64,000 bases of DNA from Natranaeroarchaeum aerophilus (GTDB taxonomy: Archaea; Halobacteriota; Halobacteria; Halobacteriales; Natronoarchaeaceae): positions 1 through 64,000 of the forward strand of contig NZ_JAKRVY010000004.1 in the NCBI RefSeq assembly GCF_023638055.1, read 5' to 3'. Below, one piece after another: positions 35,987 through 44,892 of the stretch. The translations under genes and the position numbers were made by a program. The first letter of the stretch is position 1; each line of letters opens with the position of its first letter. The notes beneath the pieces were generated by a model. The model saw nothing but the letters and a program-made list of their open reading frames with translations. It was not told the DNA's origin and did not search any database.

Positions 35987-36612
35987 GCCTACCGGACAGC
36001 GTCACGCGCCGAGAGTTCGACGGCGAGGACCGACTCGCCACTCGCGGCCAGCCGGTCTACGGCGAGCCGACCGACGGCGACTGGCGGCTCTGGGATGCCC
36101 GTCGCTCGAAGCTCGGCGCGATGTTCGAGCTGGGGATGGAGACGGGCCTCGAAGACGGCGATCGCGTCCTCTATCTCGGTGCCGCAAGCGGGACTACGGT
36201 GAGCCACGTTGCTGACTTCTCCGGGCCGACGTACGCGGTCGAGTTCGCTACACGACCCGCCAGAGACCTGCTCGACGTCGCCGAGAGCCGCGATCGACTG
36301 TTCCCGCTGGTGAAAGACGCCCGGACGCCGGAGCGGTACGCCCACGTCGTCGAGAACGACCTCGACGCAATCGTCCAGGACGTTGCGACGAGCGGTCAGG
36401 CCCGTGTTGCGCTCGAGAATAAGCGGTTTCTCGCCGAGGACGGGCGACTCGTCGCCGCGTTCAAGGCACGAAGCGAGGACGTCACCGCCGATCCCGACGA
36501 CGTCTTCGAGGGAGTGCTGGCGACGCTGGAGAACGGCTACGAGATCCTCGACACCGAACGTATGGAGCCGTTCCACGACGACCATCTGGCGGTTATCGCG
36601 ACGCCGAAGTAG
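35983..36612 (+). CDS. flpA: Fibrillarin, box C/D-guided 2'-O-methyltransferase
   Basis: 209 residues, coupled to nop5. The S-adenosylmethionine site is VLYLGAASGTTVSHVADF, followed by YAVEFATRP and VKDARTPERYAHV. The Asp in DLDAIVQDVATSGQ and Lys in FKARSED complete the catalytic set. It is the methyltransferase of box C/D RNPs. Length equals typical archaeal fibrillarin. Confidence 0.94.
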   Translation: MSLPDSVTRREFDGEDRLATRGQPVYGEPTDGDWRLWDARRSKLGAMFELGMETGLEDGDRVLYLGAASGTTVSHVADFSGPTYAVEFATRPARDLLDVAESRDRLFPLVKDARTPERYAHVVENDLDAIVQDVATSGQARVALENKRFLAEDGRLVAAFKARSEDVTADPDDVFEGVLATLENGYEILDTERMEPFHDDHLAVIATPK

Positions 36613-36638
36613 ATCGTTCGCAGCAGAAATACAGCTTT

Positions 36639-37886
36639 CTATCGCGGCGTCTCGGTCCCCCACTCGTCCAGCGCAGCGGCGAGTTCCGGGACCGTTTCCG
36701 CACGGTGCTCCAGCGACTCGCCATCGACGTGGGCCTCGACGGCTTCCCGGAGCGCCCGTGCGCCCGCCTCCGTTCCGTCGGGATGGCCGTGGATTCCCCC
36801 GCCAGCCTGTACGCAGACGTTGGTTCCGACGGCGTCGAGCAACTGATCAACGATGCCCGGATGAAGTCCGCCGGAGGCGACCGGGAGAACGTCGTTCAGT
36901 CCGTGAAGGTCGCTCCGGAGCCACTCGTTGATGCCGACCGTGTCCTCGTTGGCGAGCTTCCCGAGCCCCGCCGTCCCGGTGTGGATGTGGTCGACGCCCG
37001 CAAGTCGGGCGAACTGTGCCAGACAGCGCATCGAGACGCCGTGATGATCGAGCCGATCGAAGGCGGCATGCATTGCGCGGTGAGCGTGGATCGCCAGCCC
37101 GAGCCCCTCACAGGCCTCACGGACGGTCTGGAGTGCGGCCCAGCCTGTCGTGATGATGTCGACCATCACGAACCGACCGCCGTGGTCGGCGACGAACTCG
37201 GCTCGCCGGACCATCTCGTCGGTTTCTGCGGTAATATTGATCAGATACCCCTTTCGCTCGCCCGTCTCGTCTTCGAGTTCGTCACGAGCGGCGAGGCTCC
37301 GTCTGGTGCGCTCCTCGAAGGGATTGAATGCCTGATCAGTCAGGTTCTCGTCGTCTTTCAGGAGGTCGACGCCGCCGCGCCACGCCTCCCGGCCGATCTC
37401 GACGTGCCGGTCGGTCGATAACCCGACTTTCGGCTTCGGGACGGTTGCCGTGATCGGCCGGTCATCAGCGTCGAGTAACTCCGACCGGACTGCCGAGCCA
37501 AACTGGGGGCCACGAAACCCCTCGACGAGCGAGGCGGGCCACTTACAGTCCATCAGCCGGATCGAGTCGACCGCTTTCATCCCCAGAATATTCCCGGCGA
37601 TACACGAGAGGATCTGCGGGAGGCTCCCGGCCTCGAACAGCGCGGCCGGGTATGCGACCAGCGCACGATCAGCGTCAATATCGAAGGCGACGGCACTGAG
37701 GTCGGTGACGTCCTCGCCCGCCTGCAGGGGGGCCCACGTTCCGTTCGAGCTTTCGGATGCGACGCGGCTCGCCGCTTCGTCCATACTCATCCCTGCAGCC
37801 GGATCGAGACGGAACTCGCAGACGAGGTCCGTCTCGACCGGTTCGTACTCCGGATCCAGAAAGTCGTCGTACTCGATGCCCGTCAT
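36639..37886 (-). CDS. rbcL: Ribulose-bisphosphate carboxylase, archaeal type III
   Basis: 415 residues. The active site is complete: KPKVGLS (151-153), GGVDLLKDDENL with carbamate Lys177, Asp179 and Glu180, HAHRAMH, HTGTAGLGKL and ASGGLHPG. The length and divergence from plant/cyanobacterial forms fit type III, which in archaea works in AMP/nucleoside salvage, turning ribulose-1,5-bisphosphate and CO2 into 3-phosphoglycerate. No phosphoribulokinase is nearby. Two TrmB-type regulator genes follow on the same strand. Convergent with flpA. Confidence 0.93.
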   Translation of the reverse strand: MTGIEYDDFLDPEYEPVETDLVCEFRLDPAAGMSMDEAASRVASESSNGTWAPLQAGEDVTDLSAVAFDIDADRALVAYPAALFEAGSLPQILSCIAGNILGMKAVDSIRLMDCKWPASLVEGFRGPQFGSAVRSELLDADDRPITATVPKPKVGLSTDRHVEIGREAWRGGVDLLKDDENLTDQAFNPFEERTRRSLAARDELEDETGERKGYLINITAETDEMVRRAEFVADHGGRFVMVDIITTGWAALQTVREACEGLGLAIHAHRAMHAAFDRLDHHGVSMRCLAQFARLAGVDHIHTGTAGLGKLANEDTVGINEWLRSDLHGLNDVLPVASGGLHPGIVDQLLDAVGTNVCVQAGGGIHGHPDGTEAGARALREAVEAHVDGESLEHRAETVPELAAALDEWGTETPR

Positions 37887-37956
37887 GCTAGATCATACCG
37901 TTCACGGGCTGGCAGTATAGCCTTTTGCACGAGCCACGAATATAGAAGGTGGCCGT

Positions 37957-39042
37957 TCACTCCGAGTCGAAACTCGTCACCGTGATCCGCTCGGCTTCGA
38001 CGTCCTCCATGGTCGCACCCCACCCGCCGACCGAGATAACCTCGTCACCAGTATCGACGCTGACTGCGGCGACGCCCGCGAACTCGGCCACCGACGGAGG
38101 CGACGTTTGCTCGCGGTCGATCTGGTCGAACTCGTTGGTCGTACTGATGTCAACGAGTTTCCCCTGAACCGTCCGTGAGCGCCCTGTCAACGTGTCGACG
38201 CCAACGATTTCGAGACTGATGTCCGCTCCGTTGTCGAACATCGGCTTGACGTCGCGCACGAAGTATCGAAGGTTGACGTAACTATCTGGCCGGTCCTCGT
38301 CGTGAACCGTATAGAGGGGCTCCCAGACATCCCACAGGGAGGTGAGGAAGAACCAGTGAAACACGTAGGTGTGGCTTCGGTCGTCGACGAGGACACCGTA
38401 CTGATTGATCGAGTCGCTATGTGGTGCGAAACATGTCTGTTTTCTGTCGACGATCACGACGAACGGCGAGGGAAGCGGGCGATGACGGGCCTCCGTACAC
38501 GCACCGGACACCGTGTTCACGTCGACTTCGTCACGGCCAGCGGAGTGGAGCGAGAGTTTGACCAGCACGTCCCTGTCTATTGCGTCGACGAGCGCTGGAC
38601 GCAGCGTCTCGAACTGGTTGGGCGTGACGGCAAGCTGGACCTGATTATCTGCCTCCCCGATATATCGCTTCGCACTGTCGATCACAGTCTCGAAGCGGGA
38701 GACAATGCTCACTTTGCTCTGGCCCATCTCCGGCTGGCTCCAGCGCTCTTCGATCTCGCTGGCGGCGCTCTCGAATTTCGACGCACGCGAGCGCAGGTCG
38801 TCAAGGACTTCGTCGGGATCGTGGGCGCGGGCGTGGAGACTGTCCTGTTCGTAGGTTTCGATGAACCCCTTCGACTCCAGATCGCGGAGCACGTCGTAGA
38901 TTCGTGGGTCCGGAACCTGACTGAGATCAGCGAGATCCGTTGCGGACGCCGAACCGAGTTCAAGTAGTGTCACGTACGCCTCGGCCTGATACGGCGAGAG
39001 CCCGGCGTCCTGCAGGACGGTCGTCAACTCGTCTTGCTCCAT
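37957..39042 (-). CDS. TrmB-family sugar-responsive regulator, copy 1
   Basis: 361 residues from ATG 39042. An N-terminal winged helix (LSPYQAEAYVTLLELGSASA, SQVPDPRIYDVLRDLESKGF) binds DNA. The rest is the TrmB ligand-binding region (coiled coil, then beta-rich end with GVDTLTGRSRTVQGKLVDIS). TrmB proteins in haloarchaea control glycolysis and gluconeogenesis genes in response to sugars. It shares its layout with the next gene upstream, so the two are tandem paralogues. Upstream of rbcL on the same strand. Confidence 0.85.
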   Translation of the reverse strand: MEQDELTTVLQDAGLSPYQAEAYVTLLELGSASATDLADLSQVPDPRIYDVLRDLESKGFIETYEQDSLHARAHDPDEVLDDLRSRASKFESAASEIEERWSQPEMGQSKVSIVSRFETVIDSAKRYIGEADNQVQLAVTPNQFETLRPALVDAIDRDVLVKLSLHSAGRDEVDVNTVSGACTEARHRPLPSPFVVIVDRKQTCFAPHSDSINQYGVLVDDRSHTYVFHWFFLTSLWDVWEPLYTVHDEDRPDSYVNLRYFVRDVKPMFDNGADISLEIVGVDTLTGRSRTVQGKLVDISTTNEFDQIDREQTSPPSVAEFAGVAAVSVDTGDEVISVGGWGATMEDVEAERITVTSFDSE

Positions 39043-39222
39043 TGTCAGTACCTGTTGGGTGTGCCGGTATCCGTTACTTTCGGTTGTCCGTTCCGCACTG
39101 GCTGGCTGCCGATACCGGATACCGACCGTAATTTGCCTCGTATCATGCTCGTCATACATATAGGTACAACATCAGTTATAAAAGAGTAGGGACTGCGGCA
39201 GATCCATCCTCGGCTGTGCCAC

Positions 39223-40287
39223 CTACTGTCCTGTGTCCGGCGGAGTCTCCCGTCCAACGTGGATCTCGTGAGCCTCGATATCCTCGAAGGCGGCGACCAA
39301 TCCACCGATAGCAAGCCGTTCGTCCCCGGTATCGACAGTGAGTCCCGCTACCTGCTCCGACGGGTCGAACTCGACATCGATGATTTTTCCACTCACACTG
39401 CGTTTACGTCCCGTCTTGACGTCCCGCCCCTCGATCGTTGCATAGAACTCCCCGCCGTCGTTGTGGAGGTCCTTGACACATCGCCGAATCGAAGCGTAGC
39501 GGCGGGGAAACGACCGGCCCGCCCCGTTCTCCGCGAGCGTCCTCGAAGCGGTCGTCCACAGTACGGTTCCGAAAAATCCGGACACGAGAAAGCCGAGCGC
39601 GGAGCGATTGAAGATCACGCCGTAGCGGTCCCGGTCGTTGTTTCGGATGGCGTCCTGTGTGGCGTAGACCGAGTACTCCCAGTCCGCAACGGCAATGATC
39701 GGTGTAGTGATGCCGTTTCTGGCCCGCACGGTAGTTGCAACGTCGAGGTACTCGTAGCGCTCCGGATCGTGGACCTCCGCTGCTGGGGTGAGCAGTAGAT
39801 CGATCGTGACCCCGTTTGCACACTGTCTTCTCAGCTGGTCCTCGAACCGCTCTAGAAGTTCGGGGGTCAGCGATAACGCCAGTTCGTACTCGGCCGACTC
39901 GATGGCATCCTCGACGTATTTGAGAATCGTCGACCGGGACTTGACAAGCGATACCGCCTCGGTGTCACGCGCCGGTGCTGTGTAGCGTGCGTCGAGTTCG
40001 GCAATCATCTCGTCGATAGACTCGGTGACCTCCCCGAAGGCCATGGATGGATCGACGGCCGTGATCTTCATCGGTCGTGACTCCCGGAGCTCTACCAGCC
40101 CCCGGTCGCTAAGGCTCCGAACCGTGTCGTACACACGCGGCTGTGGTATCTCCGTACTCTCCGCGATCTCGCTTGCAGTCAGTGTTCCCTGTTCCAGCAC
40201 CGCTAGATAGGCATCGATCTCGTACTCTCCGAGATCGAACCGATCCCCGACTCGTTCCAGTTGTCCACGCAGATCCTCGGAGCTCAT
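39223..40287 (-). CDS. TrmB-family sugar-responsive regulator, copy 2
   Basis: 354 residues. Same layout as its neighbour: winged helix (LGEYEIDAYLAVLEQGTLTA, STEIPQPRVYDTVRSLSDRG), coiled coil and a C-terminal sugar-type domain (EGRDVKTGRKRSVSGKIIDV, VDTGDERLAIGGLVAAFEDI). Sequences have diverged strongly, so ligands or targets probably differ. The 180-bp gap to copy 1 contains an A+T-rich run near 39158-39185 likely holding the copy 1 promoter. Confidence 0.85.
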   Translation of the reverse strand: MSSEDLRGQLERVGDRFDLGEYEIDAYLAVLEQGTLTASEIAESTEIPQPRVYDTVRSLSDRGLVELRESRPMKITAVDPSMAFGEVTESIDEMIAELDARYTAPARDTEAVSLVKSRSTILKYVEDAIESAEYELALSLTPELLERFEDQLRRQCANGVTIDLLLTPAAEVHDPERYEYLDVATTVRARNGITTPIIAVADWEYSVYATQDAIRNNDRDRYGVIFNRSALGFLVSGFFGTVLWTTASRTLAENGAGRSFPRRYASIRRCVKDLHNDGGEFYATIEGRDVKTGRKRSVSGKIIDVEFDPSEQVAGLTVDTGDERLAIGGLVAAFEDIEAHEIHVGRETPPDTGQ

Positions 40288-40360
40288 ACTATTCCTGCCG
40301 TCCTCTAGCGATAAATTATTTATTATATTCTGAGTAGCACTATATTATATAACCAGGTAG

Positions 40361-41962
40361 CTATTGAGGCTCGCCATCGCCTTCGGTTGCAGGAACGCTG
40401 ATTACCACTGTCGTTCCCGAATCACATCGGATCTCGACTGTACCCCCCGACTGTGACACGATCCAGTCGACGAGCCAGAGACCGAGTCCACCACTATGGT
40501 TGAGATGCGAGATCCGTTGCTCGCCACTGATCACTAGCCGTTCGTCCGGGGGTATCCCGTCTCCATCATCACTGATAGTCAACGAAACCGTCCCGTTGTG
40601 TTGGCTAATCGTGATGTCAACAGCCGGCTCCGATCCTGCGTGTGCTCCGGCGTTCGTCAGCAGTTCGTCCACTGCGGTTGGAAAGTCGGGACCGACAGCG
40701 ACGGGGGCAGACTCTGGGTGATCGAGCGTCACGGTGGCATCCGGGTACCGTTCCTGGAAGGTCGCCACCTGCCGTTCGACGATTTCGACGAGATCGACGG
40801 TCTCGTCGTGATCAGTGGTACCCCTCAGTAGCAGCTTTTCGGTCATTCGCGCCCGGTCGCTCAGCGTCAGAAGCTGGTCACAGGCCTCGGTAATCTCGAC
40901 TGTTCCACTGTCGTCGTCCGTGTCGAGTTGCTCTGCCTGACCCATCACGACGTTGAGCGTGTTCCGCAGGTTGTGGCGCAACAGCCGATTTAATACGAGC
41001 AACATCTGTTCACGTCGGGCGAGCGTTGCGGTGAGCCGATCGACCGCGTCGCTGATCTCGACCCATTCGGGACTCCCGGCAAGCGGTATCTTCTGGTCGT
41101 ACTGCCGCCGTTCGAGCCGCTCCAGACGCACCCGAAGCCGTTCTGTCTGGCGAATATGGTTCCGATATATCCACCCCCCGAACCCACCTACCGCGCCGAG
41201 CAAGACGAGCCCCGAGAGGAATTGTACGAGCGCTAGCTGGTGGATCTGTTCGGTCACCGCTGACTCGCGATGGTCGACCGTGACGACCCAGCCGGTGCTG
41301 GGGACGATAGCGGAGCCACTGATCGTCGTGTCGAACCGCTCCTGTCGCTCGAATAACGTCTGGTTTACTGAGCTAACTGATACTGCCGTCTCTGCAGTGT
41401 CCTGACGACTGACTGCCGACTCGAAGAACGCCCCGTCCAGATACAGCGCGGCGTTCAGCGTCCCGACGACCTCGCCGTCATCGTAGATAGGGACGCTCAG
41501 TACGACGATTCGGTTCCCCGTTTCCGCGAGAAGCGGCTCGCTAATGTGCTCTCCACCAGCAAGTGCTCTGCTTACGTACTCGCGGTCGCGATAATCCTCT
41601 CCAAGAACGTCATCGGACGACTCGCCGTCCGCCGTGAGGATATTGACCATCTCACCGTCGCCGTTGACCACCGAGACACCGCCGATCCCGTTGAGTTCCC
41701 ACACACCCTCCATCGCTGCTCGTTGCTCCTCTGAACCGTGTTCGAGTAGCCGCGGATCATCCGCAGCCACCCGGAGAGTTCGATGATTCTCCCGGAGTTG
41801 CTGGTCCAGTACCGATGCCGTCTGGTCTGCGCTGTCGTTGACATCCGCCTGTGCATCGGCTATCGCGGCCGATCGCTGTGATTCGAAGGTTACGAACATC
41901 ACCCCGCTGATGACCAGGCCAAGGAGGGCCAGACTCAACAGGAACTTCCGGCGGAGTTCCAT
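40361..41962 (-). CDS. Membrane sensor histidine kinase
   Basis: 533 residues. An N-terminal membrane helix (LLSLALLGLVISGVMFVTF), an extracellular Cache-like sensor (about 30-225, with GIGGVSVVNGDGEMVNIL and EPLLAETGNRIVVLSVPIYD), a second helix (about 232-255), a short HAMP-like linker, an H-box LLRHNLRNTLNVVMG (His about 327) and an ATPase with VDELLTNAGAHAG (N box), ISDDGDGIPPDE and GGLGLWLVDWIV. It signals from outside to a response regulator not seen nearby. The ligand is unknown. Confidence 0.88.
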   Translation of the reverse strand: MELRRKFLLSLALLGLVISGVMFVTFESQRSAAIADAQADVNDSADQTASVLDQQLRENHRTLRVAADDPRLLEHGSEEQRAAMEGVWELNGIGGVSVVNGDGEMVNILTADGESSDDVLGEDYRDREYVSRALAGGEHISEPLLAETGNRIVVLSVPIYDDGEVVGTLNAALYLDGAFFESAVSRQDTAETAVSVSSVNQTLFERQERFDTTISGSAIVPSTGWVVTVDHRESAVTEQIHQLALVQFLSGLVLLGAVGGFGGWIYRNHIRQTERLRVRLERLERRQYDQKIPLAGSPEWVEISDAVDRLTATLARREQMLLVLNRLLRHNLRNTLNVVMGQAEQLDTDDDSGTVEITEACDQLLTLSDRARMTEKLLLRGTTDHDETVDLVEIVERQVATFQERYPDATVTLDHPESAPVAVGPDFPTAVDELLTNAGAHAGSEPAVDITISQHNGTVSLTISDDGDGIPPDERLVISGEQRISHLNHSGGLGLWLVDWIVSQSGGTVEIRCDSGTTVVISVPATEGDGEPQ

Positions 41963-42059
41963 TAGTCTCTACTGGTAGTCTGGGGACACCGAACCCTATT
42001 GAGGGTTGTGGTACTGGCTAACAAGCAACGATCGAAGTTCGCGGAGCGGAGTCGGCAGT

Positions 42060-42509
42060 TTACACCAGCTCCGCGAGGATCTCGTCGGCGTGGCCCTCGG
42101 GATCGACCCCCTCGTAGACGGCGACGATCTCACCGTCCTCGACGACGTACGTGTTCCTGAACACGCCGTCGAAGGTGTTGCCGAACATCGACTTTTCGCC
42201 GTAGGAGTCGTACGCGCTCGCGACAGTACCGTCTTCGTCCGACAACAGTATGATCGGCAGGTTGTACTCCCCCGCGAAGTCGGCGAGGTCCTCGACCGGA
42301 TCGTCGCTGATTCCCACCACGTCGATCCCGCGCCGTTCGAACGCTTCCCATCGGTCCCGGAAACTACACGCTTCGGTAGTACAGCCGGGCGTGTCAGCTC
42401 GGGGATAAAAGTAGACGACTACCCGTCCCTCGAACTCCTCGAGTGACACCGTCTCACCATGCTGGTCCTGTAGTTCGAACGCTGGCGCAGCGTCACCGAT
42501 CTCGAGCAT
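42060..42509 (-). CDS. bcp: Peroxiredoxin of the Bcp/PrxQ type
   Basis: 149 residues from ATG 42509 (an in-frame ATG at 42515 is possible). The peroxidatic Cys is in YPRADTPGCTTEACSF (C43) with a resolving Cys five residues on (C48), the one-helix PrxQ arrangement. DVVGISDDPVEDLADFAGEY and SYGEKSMFGNTFDGVFRNTY complete the family pattern. It reduces peroxides with a thioredoxin-like donor. Cytoplasmic. Confidence 0.92.
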   Translation of the reverse strand: MLEIGDAAPAFELQDQHGETVSLEEFEGRVVVYFYPRADTPGCTTEACSFRDRWEAFERRGIDVVGISDDPVEDLADFAGEYNLPIILLSDEDGTVASAYDSYGEKSMFGNTFDGVFRNTYVVEDGEIVAVYEGVDPEGHADEILAELV

Positions 42510-42570
42510 ACACATTGTCAGCCAGTGGAGAACAAGCGAGTTTCGGTACGGGAAAGCAAGTCGGGCGTGA

Positions 42571-43518
42571 TCAGTCGATCCGCTGTGCGGCGTCCTGTTC
42601 GACCAGCGGTTCGGCGTTGACCGTGGGGAGCGTTACGACATCGTCGGCATCCAGTTCGTACTCCCTGTCGTCGACACCGAATATCTCGCCGATTTCCTCG
42701 GTGATCCGGACAGTTGTACGGTCGGTGTCATCGGTTACTGACGATGATTCGTCGCCGTTCGTCGGAGTCCCCTCCTCTGGTGGGATCTCCGGTGCTCTAC
42801 CGGCGTCGTCCCCCGGTGGATCTCCGCCCGGAGTCGGCTCCTCCTGGGTCGTTGTCCCGTCGCTCGAAGCTCCCACAGGTGTGTCGGAGCGGTCGGTTCC
42901 GGTTTCCTTACCACCCATGAGATCGGCAGCATCGACATCGGTATTGTTGACGGTTTCGACGTCTTCTGGCGGGGCCTCTGGGGGGTGGTCCGGCGGTGCC
43001 GGTGGGGTGTCATCAGCAGGTTCGGCCCGGTCCGGGGTCGACTTCCCTCTGGGCTGTTCCACACCCTGATCCTGGGACCGATCACCGGTTGTAGACTTGC
43101 CCTCCTCGTCTCCATCCGATGCCGGACTCGTCTCTCCGGCGAGGATGTCGAGCACGTGATCTTTGTTCCCCTCGATACGGTCGACGAGATCGCCAAACAG
43201 TTCTGCCTCCTCGCTCGTCAACCCCTCTTCGTCGGCGGGCATCCCCGCCGCGGCAAGGCTTGCACGTTTGACGATCTTCCCCATTCGGCGTTCGTAAACC
43301 GCCTCGACGACTTCCTCCGCGGTCTCGATCTCGTCAGTTAGCTGGCTGACTTCCGTCGAGGAAAACGGGTCCTCGGCTCGCTCGGCGGCGCGTTCGCGTT
43401 CGTTTTTGAGGTTCGCAATGTAGTTCCCGACGTCCTCGTAAAACGAGTCGCGCAGATGCTGCAAGCTATCTTTCTGACGCTCTTTGCTTTGCACGGAGCG
43501 TAAGTCGTCGAGATTCAT
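42571..43518 (-). CDS. gins: GINS complex protein (Gins15/51 type)
   Basis: 315 residues. The helical A domain (about 1-130: YEDVGNYIANLKNERERAAE, LTSEEAELFGDLVDRI) and a small C-terminal B domain (TVRITEEIGEIFGVDDREYE, VVTLPTVNAEPLVEQDAAQR) match GINS51/15. They are separated by a 130-residue disordered linker rich in Pro, Asp and Thr. GINS is part of the replicative helicase with MCM and Cdc45/RecJ. The gene overlaps the priS end by 4 bp, a conserved haloarchaeal pairing. Confidence 0.85.
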   Translation of the reverse strand: MNLDDLRSVQSKERQKDSLQHLRDSFYEDVGNYIANLKNERERAAERAEDPFSSTEVSQLTDEIETAEEVVEAVYERRMGKIVKRASLAAAGMPADEEGLTSEEAELFGDLVDRIEGNKDHVLDILAGETSPASDGDEEGKSTTGDRSQDQGVEQPRGKSTPDRAEPADDTPPAPPDHPPEAPPEDVETVNNTDVDAADLMGGKETGTDRSDTPVGASSDGTTTQEEPTPGGDPPGDDAGRAPEIPPEEGTPTNGDESSSVTDDTDRTTVRITEEIGEIFGVDDREYELDADDVVTLPTVNAEPLVEQDAAQRID

Positions 43519-44723
43519 TCTTTTTCCTTTTCAGCGTGACCGCGGGCCATCAGATAGACGCCCACGAACTCGGGTACTGTCTGTGCACCCTCCGTAATTG
43601 TAAAGCTATCGCCGCCCAGTCGGATCTCCCCACGCTCCGTTCCCGTCCCCGGTAGGGCGTCGAGCTCGGGGACGTCAATCCGGATCTCCTGGCCGACAAA
43701 GGGGTCGGGGATGGCATCGTCGAGCGGCCTGAACGAATCGAGCGCATCGCGCTCGATCTGGGAGACGACCAGCCCGGAGCCACCGTGTAGACTCCCCGGT
43801 AAGCGGATCAGTCTGTTCGTGTCCGTGGTTACCGGCTCGTCGATCGGCGCGCTCTCGGCTTCGATCACGTCTTCTGTGAGTAGCCGTGCAACCTGATAGA
43901 ACGCGGGATGGACGTCGATGTTGCCCGCCACGATCTCGTCGTAGTTGTTCCGCGCCGCGGTCAGCGCGGCGGTCGATTTCCCCTCGCCGATCCGGTCGAA
44001 CTCCTGGAGCCGCTCGATTGCGTCTTCCTCGGGGAGCGCGAGCAGTTCGTCGACGAGACCGACCAGACGCGTGTGGACGCGGCCGCTCCAGCCCCCATCA
44101 GTGACCAGCGACCGCTTGTGTGCCGGGCTAGAGCGTCCGGCAGTACCGCTGACCGCCTCGTGCTCGACGAGGTTCTCGAACTCGACGTCGATCCCGCGGA
44201 CGTAATCGACGATCTCACGGCGGTCGTCCCGATCGAGCCCTCTGATGCCCTCGTCACGCACGTGAACGTGATAGCCTCGACCGCCCGAGAAGACGATCGT
44301 CATGTCATCAAACGCGAAATCCGACTCCAGAAAATCAAGCAGTCTGAACAGGGCCTCCTTGCAGGTCGCCAGCATGTCCTCGTAGCTATCCTCTTCCGGG
44401 GAGACGCCGGGGAGATGGTCGGCGTCGAGATCGAAGACGAGATCCGAACTCCGCCAGCCCTTCTGTTGCATCGTCCCCGCGCCGGGATCGTCGTATCGGC
44501 CCGCGGAAAAGTAGACGTGACGCGGGCGCTTTCGTGCGAGAAAGTCGTCGATCGACCCGATATCCAGCAGTGATCGGTGGCGCACCATCGTGGTTCCGGA
44601 GCCGCTGGTCCACGGAATAAATCCCCACTCGCGCAGGTTCGCGTCGGGCGGCGGCGAGACCGCTGTCCGCCGATAGTAGTCTCGAAACCGACCGCGGAGG
44701 TACGCTCGGGTACGCTCTTCCAT
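43515..44723 (-). CDS. priS: DNA primase small subunit
   Basis: 402 residues. The catalytic acids lie in SSDLVFDLDADHLPG (D98, D100), with YFSAGRYDDPGAG just before and the His/Arg pocket FSGGRGYHVHVRDEGIRGLD after. The nucleotide-binding region RLPGSLHGGSGLVV is near the C-terminus. PriS makes RNA/DNA primers with PriL. It is upstream of and coupled to the GINS gene. Confidence 0.93.
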   Translation of the reverse strand: MEERTRAYLRGRFRDYYRRTAVSPPPDANLREWGFIPWTSGSGTTMVRHRSLLDIGSIDDFLARKRPRHVYFSAGRYDDPGAGTMQQKGWRSSDLVFDLDADHLPGVSPEEDSYEDMLATCKEALFRLLDFLESDFAFDDMTIVFSGGRGYHVHVRDEGIRGLDRDDRREIVDYVRGIDVEFENLVEHEAVSGTAGRSSPAHKRSLVTDGGWSGRVHTRLVGLVDELLALPEEDAIERLQEFDRIGEGKSTAALTAARNNYDEIVAGNIDVHPAFYQVARLLTEDVIEAESAPIDEPVTTDTNRLIRLPGSLHGGSGLVVSQIERDALDSFRPLDDAIPDPFVGQEIRIDVPELDALPGTGTERGEIRLGGDSFTITEGAQTVPEFVGVYLMARGHAEKEKE

Positions 44724-44892
44724 CGGTTACAGTCGTATGCAAGCGGGGATAGTTAAGGTACCGTTTGCGGTTCGAGTTCGTGTCAGTCGCCCATCTGGGT
44801 AGTGTGGCGACTGATACCACTACCAGCATAAGCCCGACTTACCCCAGTTTGAGCCTGTATAACTAATCAGGAACGGGCCGTGCAACCTTGCG

